64,000 bases of DNA, from assembly GCF_029227915.1 (NCBI RefSeq), contig NC_079878.1, forward strand, positions 3,908,001-3,972,000. Direction: 5' to 3'. The notes under the pieces are model-generated. The model was not told the DNA's origin. It searched no databases and was given only the letters and a program-made list of their open reading frames with translations. Origin of the DNA: Hydractinia symbiolongicarpus. Taxonomy: Eukaryota > Cnidaria > Hydrozoa > Anthoathecata > Hydractiniidae. Below are positions 51,156-61,042 of this stretch, piece after piece (within the stretch, counting starts at the first letter, position 1; the number at the start of each line of letters is the position of its first letter). The position numbers were made by a program, and so were the translations under genes.

Positions 51156-52955
51156 GAGAAGGTCTCTATTTCTTCAGTGCGTGCTAACGGCCAGGATTGG
51201 TCCTAGACTAAAAAAAAACTTATTTATCTAAATTTTTAAATAAAGCCCTACCACAGAGCCTAGTGTAATCGCTGGTTTCCAGCAATCATGTCAATTTAAG
51301 AAGAATGTTATTTCGTGGAGTCCAATTGGTTCATTTATCACATTTATAAGGTCACAGTCCAGAATCAGTTCAATTAATTCCCAGAGTCAATCGCTTCACT
51401 GTTAAAAGCGGTACAACTTAGTAATATCGGAAAAAAATCACTAAATACATGTTGGTACGAATATGTGACACGATCGTTGTAACTCAAACGGATTGACACA
51501 GTTAGAAAGTCAATGAAATGTAATTTTTGAAAGTGTCTCTATTTCTTCAGTGAAAACTAATGGCTGGGATTATTCCCACAGTAAAAAATGACTTATTTAA
51601 CTTAATTTTTAAATAAAACTCTACCACAGCGCCCAGTACAATCGCTGAGTTCCAACAATCAAGTCAAATTAAGAAGACTGTTACTTCTTGTAGTCAAACT
51701 GACTCATTTATCACATTTATAAGGTCAAAGTCCAAAATCAGTTCAATTAAGTCCCACAGTCAAACGTTTCACTGTTAAAAGGGATGCAACCTAGTAATAT
51801 TCGAATACTATCGCTAAATACATGTGGGGACGAATATGTGGCGCAACCGTTGTAACTCAAACGGATTGATACCGTTAGAAAGTCAATGAAATGTAGTTTT
51901 TGAAACTGTCGCTATTTCTTCAGCGCGCGATAACGGCTAGGATTAGTCCCACAGTAAAAATTGACTTTCTAATTTAAATATTTTAATAAAGCGCTGCCAC
52001 AGCGCGCAGTGTAATCGCTTAGTTCCAGCAATCATGTCAAATCAAGAAGAAGGTTATTTCTTGTAGTCAAACTGGCTCATTTATCACATTTATAAGGTCA
52101 AAGTCCAAAATCAGTTCAATTAAGTCCCACAGTCAATCATTTCACTGTTAAAAGCTATACAACTTAGAAATATCGGATGAAAATCACTAAATACATGTTG
52201 GTACGAATATGTGACGCAACCGTTGTAACTCAAACGGATTGACACCGTTGGTAAGTCAATGAAATGTAGTTCTTGAAACTTTCTCTATTTCTTCACCGCG
52301 AACTAATGGCTGGGATTGATCCCACAGTAAAAAATGACTTATATAACCTAATTTTTAAATAAAACTTTACCACAGCGCCCAGTGCAATCGCTGAGTTCCA
52401 GCAATCAAGTCAAATTAAGAAGAATGTTACATCTTGTAGTCAAACTGGCTCATTTATCACATTTATAAGGTCAAATTCCAAAATCAGTTCAATTAAGTCC
52501 CACAGTCAAACAGTTCACTGTTAAAAGCGATGCAACCTAGTAATATCCGAATACTATTGCTAAATACATGTGGGGACCAATATGTGGCGCAACCGCTGTA
52601 ACTCAAACGGATTGATACCATTAGAAAGTCAATGAAATGTAGTTTTTGAGAATGTCTCTATTTGTTCAGTCCGTGCTAACGGCCAGGATTGGTCCCACAG
52701 TAAAAAATGACTTATTTATCTTAATTTTTTAATAAAGTGCTACCACAGCGCCCAGTGTAATCCCTGAGTTCCGGCAATCATGTCAAATTAAGAAGAATGT
52801 TATTTCTTGGGTCCAGTTGGCTCACTTCTCACATTTATCAGGTCACAGTCTAAAGTTAGTTCAATTAAGTCCCACAGTCAATCGTTTCACTGTTAAAAGC
52901 GATGCAACCTAATAATATCCGAATACTATCGCTAAATACATGTGGGGACGAATAT
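51156..52955. repeat. Return of the left-end subfamily (mosaic)
   Basis: Includes monomers 51465, 51838, 52211 and 52584. The second half of 51092 and monomer 51465 closely resemble monomers 1195 and 1566: both have AAAGCCCTACCACAGAGCC and GGTTTCCAGCAATC, followed by GCGACCGTTG-like boxes and AACTCTACCACAGCGCCC. Monomer 51838 has a GGGGA box and the GCGCGCGATAACGG type seen near 4.9 and 11.6 kb. This shows the divergent block lies inside, and not at the end of, the main array. Confidence 0.82.
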
Positions 52956-53338
52956 GTGACGCAACTGTTGTAACTCAAACGGATTGAAACCGTTAGAAAG
53001 TCAATGAAATGTAGTTTTTGAAACTGTCGCTATTTCTTCAGCGCGCGATAACGGCTAAGATTGGTCCCACAGTAAAAAAGTGACTATTTATGACTAATTA
53101 TTTAAATTTTTAAATGAAGGGCTACCACAGCGCGCAGTGTAATCCCTGAGTTCCGGCAATCATGTCAAATTAAGAAGAATGTTATTTCTTGGAGTCCAAT
53201 TGGTTCATTTATCACATTTATAAGGCCACAGTCCAGAATCAGTTGAATTAATTCCCAGAGTTAATCGCTTCACTGTTAAAAGCGATACAACTTAGTAATA
53301 TCGGAAAAAATTCACTAAATACATGTTGGTACGAATAT
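52956..53338. repeat. Lengthened monomer (383 bp) with a 10-bp local duplication
   Basis: TGACTATTTA at 53081-53090 is followed directly by TGACTAATTA at 53091-53100, where normal monomers have a single TGACTTATTTA. This explains the extra 10 bp. The same monomer has AACGGCTAAGATTGG and a GCGCGCAGTG variant. A related long monomer lies five monomers downstream at 54818. Confidence 0.87.
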
Positions 53339-54817
53339 GTGACGCGACCGTTGTAACTCAAACGGATTAACACAGTTAGAAATTCAATGAAATGTAGTTT
53401 TTGAAACTGTCTCTATTTCTTCTGTGCAAACTAATGGCTGGGATTATTTCCACAGTAAAAAATGACTTATTAAACTTAATTTTTAAATAAAACGCTACCA
53501 CAGTGCCCAGTGCAATCGCTGAGTTCCAGCAATTAAGTAGAATTGAGAAGAATGTTACTTTTTGTAATCAAACTGGCTCATTTATCGCATTTATAAGGTC
53601 ACAGTCCAGAATCAGTTCAATTAAGTCCCACAGTCAATCGTTTCACTGTTAAAAGCAATGCAACCTAATAATATCCGAATACTATCGCTAAATACATGTG
53701 GGGACGAATATGTGACGCAACTGTTGTAACTCAAACGGATTGAAACTGTTAGAAAGTCAATGAAATGTAGTTTTTGAAACTGTCGCTATTTCTTCAGCGC
53801 GCGATAACGGCTAGGATTGGTCCCACAGTAAAAAATGACTTTTTTATCTTAATTTTTTAAAACAGTGCTACCACAGCGCCCAGTGTAATCGTTGAGTTAA
53901 AGCAATCATGTCAATTTAAGAAAAATGTTATTTCTTGTAGTCAAACTGGCCCATTTATAACATTTATCAGCTCACAGTCCAAAGTTAGTTCAATTAAGTC
54001 CCACAGTCAATCGTTTCACTGAACCTAGTAATATCAGAATACCATCGCTAAATACATGTTGGTACGAACATGTGACGCAATCATTGTAACTCAAACGGAT
54101 TGATACCGCCAAGAAGTCGATGAAGTGTAGATTTTGAGAATGTCTCTATTTCTTCAGCGCGTGCTAACGGCCAGGATTTGTCCCACAGAAAAAAAGACTT
54201 ATTTATTTAAATTTTTAAATGAAGTGCTACCACAAGCGCCCAGTGTAATCGCTGAGTTCCGGCAATCATGTCAAATTAAGAAGAATGGTATTCCTAGGAG
54301 CCCAATTGGCTCATTTATCACATTTATAAGGTCAAAGTCCGAAATCAATTCAATTAAGTCCCACAGTCAAACAGTTCACTGTTAAAAGCGATGCAACCTA
54401 GTAATATCCGAATACTATCGCTAAATACATATCGGGACAAATATGTGGCGCAACCGTTGTAACTCAAACGGATTAACACCGTTAGAAAGTCAATGAAATG
54501 TAGTGTTTGAAACTGTCTCTATTTCTTCAGCGCGAACTAACGGCCGGAATTGGTCCCACAGAAAAAAATGACTTACTTAATTTAATTTTTAAATAAAACG
54601 CTACCACAGTGCCCAGTGCAATCGCTGAGTTCCAGCAATCAAGTCAAATTAGGAAGAATGTTACTTCTTGTAGTGAAACTGGCTCATTCATCACATTTAT
54701 AAGGTCAAATTCCAAAAGCAGTTTAATTGAGTCCCACAGTCAAACTTTTCACTGTTAAAAGCGATGCAACCTAGTAATATCCGAGTACTATCGCTAAATG
54801 CATGTGGGGAGGAATAT
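53339..54817. repeat. Irregular satellite stretch (4 monomers)
   Basis: Monomers start at 53339, 53712 (360 bp), 54072 and 54445. 53712 is the short 13-bp-deletion type otherwise found at 31-36 kb. Monomer 54072 has CACAAGCGCCCAG, one base longer than usual, and the same variant returns near 57890. Neighbouring monomers are of different types, so no short period is evident. Confidence 0.82.
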
Positions 54818-55198
54818 GTGACGCAACAGTTGTAACTCAAACGGATTGATGCCGTTAGAAAGTCAATAAAATGTAGTTTTTGAAACTGTTGCTATTTTTG
54901 CAGCCCGCAATAACGGCTAAGATTGGTCCCACAGTAAAAAAGTGACTATTTATGACTAATTATTTAAATTTTTAAATGAAGGGCTACCACAGCGCGCAGT
55001 GTAATCCCTGAGTTCCGGCAATCATATCAAATTAAGAAGAATGTTATATCTTGGGTCCAGTTGGCTGACTTATCACATTAATAAGGTCACTGTCAAAGTT
55101 AGTTCAATTAAGTTCCACAGTCAATCGTTTCACTGTTAAAAGCGATATAACTTAGTAATATCGAAAAGATATCACTAAATATAGGTTGGTACGAATAT
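54818..55198. repeat. Lengthened monomer (381 bp), sister of the one at 52956
   Basis: Shares the TGACTATTTA/TGACTAATTA local duplication (54943-54962), AACGGCTAAGATTGG and GCGCGCAGTG with the 383-bp monomer, at an offset of 1862 bp (five monomers). The rest of the monomer has diverged more, so the two are related copies and not a fresh duplication. Confidence 0.86.
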
Positions 55199-55541
55199 GT
55201 GACGCAACCGTTGTAACTCAAACGGATTAATACCGCCAAAAAGGCAATGAAATGTAGCTTTTGAGAATGTCTCTATTTCTTCAGTGCATGCTAACGGCCA
55301 GGATTCGTCCCACAGAAAAAAAGACTTATTTATTTAAATTTTTAAATGAAGTGCTACCACAATCATGTCAAATTAAGAAGAATGGTATTCCTAGGAGCCC
55401 AATTGGCTCATTTATCGCATTTACAAGGTCACAGTCAAGAATCAGTTCAATTAAGTCCCACAGTCAATCGTTTCACTGTTAAAAGCGATGCAACTTATTC
55501 ACATCGGAAAAATATCAATAAATACATGTTGGTACGAATAT
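55199..55541. repeat. Shortened monomer (343 bp), about 29-bp deletion
   Basis: CTACCACA runs directly into ATCATGTCAAATTAAG near 55363. The interval GCGCCCAGTG through TTCCGGCA is missing, with a CA dinucleotide at both deletion ends. The deletion changes the reading phase, which makes the overlapping spurious frames at 55261-55672 possible. Confidence 0.85.
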
Positions 55542-55893
55542 GTGACGCAAGCATTAACACCGTTAGAAAGTCAATAAAATTTTTGAAACTGTCGCTATTT
55601 CTTCAGCGCGAACTAACGGCCGGGATTGGTCCCACAGAAAAAAATGACTTACTTAATTTAATTTTTAAATAAAACGCTACCACAGTGCCCAGTGCAATCG
55701 CTGAGTTCCAGCAATCAAGTCAAATTAGGAAGAATGTTACTTCTTGGAGACCAATTGGCTCGTTTATCACATTTATAAGGTCAAAGTCCAAAATCAGTTC
55801 AATTAAGTCCCACAGTCAAACAGTTCACTGTTAAAAGCGATGCAACCTAGTAGTAACCGAATACTATCGCTAAATACATGTGGGGAGGAATAT
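55542..55893. repeat. Shortened monomer (352 bp), two small deletions
   Basis: The box GTGACGCAA is followed by GCATTAACACCG, so about 16 bp containing the CCGTT..AACGG dyad are gone. A further 5 bp are lost at ATAAAATTTTTGAAAC, where the norm is AAATGTAGTTTTTGAAAC. It is the only monomer I found that lacks the first dyad completely. Confidence 0.85.
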
Positions 55894-58800
55894 GTGACGC
55901 AACAGTTGTAACTCAAACGGATTGATACCGTTAGAAAGTGAATGAAATGTAGTTTTTGAAACTGTTGCTATTTCTTCATCGCGCGATAACGGCTAGGATT
56001 TGTCCAACAGTAGAAAATTACTTTTTTACTTAAATTTTTAAATGAAGTGCTACCACTGCGCCCAGTGTAATCCCTGAGTTCCGGCAATCATGTCAAATTA
56101 AGAAGAATGTTATTTCTTGGGTCCAGTTGGCTCACTTATCACATTTATCAGGTCACAGTCCAAAGTTAGTTCAATTAAGTTGCACAGTCAATCGTTTCAC
56201 TGTTAAAAGCGATATAACTTAGTAATATCGAAAAGATATCCCTAAATACAGGTTGGTACGAATATGTGGCGCAACCGTTGTAACTCAAACGGATTGATAC
56301 CGCCAAGAAGTCAATGAAATGTAGTGTTTGATAATGTCTCTATTTCTTCAGTGCGTGCTAACGGCCAGGATTGGTCCTAGAGTAAAAAAAGACTTATTTA
56401 TTCAAATTTTTAAATAAAGCGCTACCACAGAGCCTAGTGTAATCGCTGGTTTCCAGCAATCATGTCAATTTAAGAAGAATGTTATTTCTTGGAGTCCAAT
56501 TGGTTCATTTATCACATTTATAAGGCCACAGTCCAGAATCAGTTGAATTAATTCCCAGAGTCAATCGCTTCACTGTTAAAAGCGATGCAACCTAATAATA
56601 TCCGAATAATATCGCTATATACATGTGGGGACGAATATGTGACGCAACTGTTGTAACTCAAACGGATTGAAACCGTTAGAAAGTAAATGAAATGTAGTTT
56701 TTGAAACTGTCGCTATTTCTTCAGCGCGCGATAACGGCTAGGATTGGTCCCACAGTAAAAAATGACTTTTTTATTAAATTTTTTAATAAAGCGCTGCCAC
56801 AGCGCCCAGTGTAATCGCTGAGTTCCGGCAATCATGTCAAATTAAGAAGAATGTTATTTCTTGTAGTCAAACTGGCTCATTTATCACATTTATCAGGTCA
56901 CAGTCCAAAGTTAGTTCAATTAAGTCCCACAGTAAATCGTTTCACTGAACCTAGTAATATCAGAATACTATCGCTAAATACATGTTGGTACGAACATGCA
57001 ACGCAACCATTGTAACTCAAACGGATTGATACCGCCAAGAAGTCGATGAAGTATAGATTTTGAGAATGTCTCTATTTCTTCAGCGCGTGCTAACCGCCAG
57101 GATTTGTCCCACAGAAAAAAAGACTTATTTATTTAAATTTTTAAATGAAGTGCTACCACAGAGCCTAGTGTACTCGCTGAATTCCAGCAATCATGTCGAA
57201 TTAAGGACAATGGTATTCCTTGGAGCCCATTTGGCTCATTTATCGCATTTAAAAGGTCACAGTCAAGAATCAGTTCAACTAAGTCCCACAGTCAATCGTT
57301 TCACTGTTAAAAGCGATGCAACTTAGTCATATCGGAAAATATCACTAAATACATGTTGGTACGAATATGTGACGCAACCGTTGTAACTCAAACGGATTGA
57401 TACCATTAGAAAGTCAATGAAATGTAGTTTTTGAAACTGTCGCTATTTCTTCAGCACGCGATAACGGCTAGGATTGGTCCCACAGTAAAAAATGACTTTT
57501 TTATCTTAATGTTTTAAAAAAGTGCTACCACAGCGCCCAGTGTAATCGTTAAGTTCAAGCAATCATGTCAATTTAAGAAGAATGTTATTTCTTTGTAGTC
57601 AAACTGGCCCATTTATAACATTTATCAGGTCACAGTCCAAAGTTAGTTCAATTAAGTCCCACAGTCAATCGTTTCACTGAACCTAGTAATATCAGAATAC
57701 TATCGCTAAATACATGTTGGTACGAACATGTGACGCAACCATTGTAACTCAAACGGATTGATACCGCCAAGAAGTCGATGAAGTGTAGATTTTGAGAATG
57801 TCTCTATTTCTTCAGCGCGTGCTAACGGCCAGGATTTGTCCCACAGAAAAAAAGACTTATTTATTTAAATTTTTAAATGAAGTGCTACCACAAGCGCCCA
57901 GTGTAATCGCCGAGTTCCGGCAATCATGTCAAAGTAAGAAGAATGGTATTCCTTGGAGCCCAATTGGCTCATTTATCGCATTTACAAGGTCACAGTCAAG
58001 AATCAGTTTAATTAAGTCCCACAGTCAATCGTTTCACTGTTAAAAGCGTTGCAACTTAGTCACATCGGAAAAATATCACTAAATACATGTTGGTACGAAT
58101 ATGTGACGCAACCGTTGTAACGCAAACGGATTAACACCGTTAGAAAGTCAATAAAATTTACTTTTTGAAACTGTCGCTATTACTTCAGCGCGCGATAACG
58201 GCTAGGATTGGTCCCACAGTAAAAAATTACTTTTTTAACTTAATTTTTTAAAAAAGTGCTACCACAGCGCCCAGTGTAATCGCTGAGTTTCAGCAATCAT
58301 GTCAATTTAAGAAGAATGTTATTTCTTGTAGTCAAACTGGCCCATTTATAACATTTATCAGGTCACAGTCCAAAGTTAGTTCAATTAAGTCCCACAGTCA
58401 ATCGTTTCACTGTTAAAAGCGATGCAACCTAATAATATCCGACTACTATCGCTAAATACATGTGGGGACGAAAATGTGACGCAACCGTTGTAACTCAAAC
58501 GGATTAACACCGTTAGAAAGTCAATGAAATGTAGGTTTGAAACTGTCTCTATTTCTTCAGCGCGAACAAACGGCTGGGAATGGTCCCACAGTAAAAAATG
58601 ACTTATTAAACTTAATTTTTAAATAAAACGCTACCAAAGTGCCCAGTGCAATCGCTGAGTTCCAGTAATTTAGTCAAATTAAGAAGAATGTTACTTTTTG
58701 TAGTCAAACTGGCTCATTTATCACATTTATATGGTCAAAGTCCAAAATCAGTTCAATTAAGTCCCACAGGCAAACGTTTCACTGTTAAAAGCGATGCAAC

Positions 58801-59219
58801 CTAATAATATCCGACTACTATCGCTAAATACATGTGGGGACGAAAATGTGACGCAACCGTTGTAACTCAAAACGGATTGAAACCGTTAGAAAGTCAATGA
58901 AATGTAGTTTTTCAAACTGTCTCTATTTCTTCAGCGCGAACTAATGGCTGGGATTGGTCCCACAGTAAAAAATGACTTTTTTATTAAAATTTTTAAATGA
59001 AGTGCAACACAGCGCCCAGTGTAATCGCTGAGTTCCGGCAATCATGTCAAATTAAGAAGAATGGTATTCCTTGGAGCCCAATTGGCTCATTTATCGCATT
59101 TACAAGGTCAAAGTCCAAAATCAGTTCAATTAAGTCCCACAGTCAAACGTTTCACTGTTAAAAGCGATGCAACCTAGTAATATCCGAATACTATCGCTAA
59201 ATACATGTGGGGCGAATAT
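55894..59219. repeat. Irregular satellite stretch (9 monomers)
   Basis: Monomers start at 55894, 56266, 56639 (359 bp), 56998, 57369 (361 bp), 57730, 58103, 58476 and 58848. The pair 56639-57368 resembles 57369-58102 at about 732 bp, each with one 13-bp-deletion monomer. 57730 matches 54072. The pair 58103/58476 and 58848 share CCGACTACTATCGC. At 56998 the box has decayed to GCAACGCAACC. The types are those of the 31-37 kb block, rearranged. Confidence 0.82.
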
Positions 59220-60798
59220 GTGACGCAACCGTTTTAACTCAAACGGATTGACACCGTTAGAAAGTCAACGAAAAGTAGTTTTTGAAACTGTCTCTATTTC
59301 TTCAGCGCGAACTAATGGCTGGGATTGGTCCCACAGTAAAGAATGACTTATTTAACTTAATTTTTAAATAAAACTCTACCACAGCGCCCAGTGCAATCGC
59401 TGAGTTCCATCAATCAAGTCAAATTAAGAAGAATGTTACTTCTTGTAGTCAAACTGGCTCATTTATCACATTTACAAGGTCAAAGTCCAAAATCTGTTCA
59501 ATTAAGTCCCACAGTCAAACGTTTCACTGTTAAAAGCGATGTAGCCTAGTAATATCCGAATCCTATCGCTAATTACATGTGGGGACGAATATGTGGCGCA
59601 ACCGTTGTAACTCAAACGGATTGATACCATTAGAAAATCAATGAAATGTAGTTTTTGAAACTGTCGCTATTTCTTCAGCGCGAACTAATGGCTGGGATTG
59701 GTCCCACAGTAAAGAATGACTTATTTAACTTAATTTTTAAATAAAACTCTACCACAGCGCCCAGTGTAATCGCTGAGTTACAGCAATCATGTCAATTTAA
59801 GAAGAATGTTATTTCTTGGAGCCCAGTCAAGAATCAGTTCAATTAAGTCCCATAGTCAATCGTTTCACTGTTAAAAGCGATGCAACTTAGTCACATCGGA
59901 AAAATATCACAAGATACATGTTGGTAGGAATATGTGACGCAACCGTTGTAACTCAAACGGATTGATACCATTAGAAAGTCAATGAAATGTAGTTTTTGAA
60001 ACTGTTGCTATTTCTTCAGCGCGCGATAACGGCTAGGATTGGTCCTGCAGTAAAAAATGACTTTTTTATCTTAATTTTTTAAAAAAGTGCAACCAGTGTA
60101 ATCGTTGAGTTCCAGCAATCATGTCATTTTAAGAAGAATGTTATTTCTTGTAGTCAAACTGGCCCATTTATAACATTTATCAGGTCACAGTCCAAAGTTA
60201 GTTCAATTAAGTCCCACAGTCAATCTTTTCACTGTTAAAGGCGATGCAACTTAGTGACATTGGGAAGAAATGACTAAATACATGTTGGTACGAATATGTG
60301 ACGCAACCGTTGTAACTCAAACGGATTAACACCGTTAGAAAGTCAATGAAATGTAGTTTTTGAAACTGTCTCTATTTCTTCAGCGCGAATTAACGGCTGC
60401 GATTGGTCCCACAGTAAAAAATGACTTATTTAACTTAATTTTTAAATAAAGCACTACCACAGAGCCTAGTGTACTCGCTGAATTCCAGCAATCATGTCGA
60501 ATTAAGAAGAATGGTATTCCTTGGAGTCCAATTGGCTCATTTATCGAGTTTACAAGGTCGCAGTCCAGAATCAGTTCAATTAAGTCCCACAGTCAATCTT
60601 TTCACTGTTAAAAGCGATGCAACTTAGTGACATTGGGAAGAAATGACTAAATACATGTTGGTAGGAATATGTGACGCAACCGTTGCAACTCAAACGGATT
60701 AACACCGTTAGAAAGTCAATGAAATGTAGTTTTTGAAACTGTCTCTATTTCTTCAGCGCGAATTAACGGCTGGGATTGGTTCCACAGTAAAAAATGAC

Positions 60799-60822
60799 TT
60801 ATTTAAATTAATTTTTAAATAA
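60799..60822. other. AT-rich dyad TTATTTAA..TTAAATAA
   Basis: Eight-base arms at 60799-60806 and 60815-60822 around an 8-base AT loop. The same arrangement occurs wherever a monomer reads TTATTTAACTTAATTT followed by TTAAATAA, which is one of the two common versions of this segment. It sits between the A-tract after TCCCACAGT and the CTACCACAG landmark. Confidence 0.6.
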
Positions 60823-60876
60823 AACGCTACCACAGTGCTCAGTGCAATCGCTGAGTTCCAGCAATCAAGTCAAATT

Positions 60877-60895
60877 AAGAAGAATGTTACTTCTT
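60877..60895. other. Dyad AAGAAG..CTTCTT
   Basis: Six-base arms at 60877-60882 and 60890-60895 with loop AATGTTA. Monomers with TTATTTCTTG instead of TTACTTCTTG keep a 5-bp version. It lies between the TTCCAGCAATC and CTCATTTATC landmarks. Confidence 0.6.
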
Positions 60896-61042
60896 GTAGT
60901 CAAACTGGCTCATTTATCACATTTTTAAGGTCAAAGTCCAAAATCAGTTCAATTAAGTCCCACAGTCAATCGTTTCACTGTTAAAAGCGATGGAACCTAG
61001 TAATACCAGAATACTATCGCTAAATACATGTGGGGCGAATAT

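Larger units (their letters stand above)
59220..61042. repeat. 5-monomer higher-order repeat, copy 1 (1823 bp)
   Basis: Monomers start at 59220, 59593, 59934, 60298 and 60671, with lengths 373, 341, 364, 373 and 372. The second lacks 32 bp: GGAGCCCA passes directly to GTCAAGAATC at 59825, losing the CTCATTTATC-ACATTTA landmark. The third lacks 9 bp at GTGCAACCAGTG near 60087. Both deletions are repeated in copy 2, proving that the whole 5-mer was duplicated after they arose. Confidence 0.92.

Noticed and set aside
54134-58043. Cluster of 73-108-codon frames (54134, 55261, 55346, 57060, 57792), including two overlapping in different phases
   Set aside because: Same monomer segment as the other frames, lengthened by local indels. 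Two phases open over the same DNA at 55346-55482 argues for chance.
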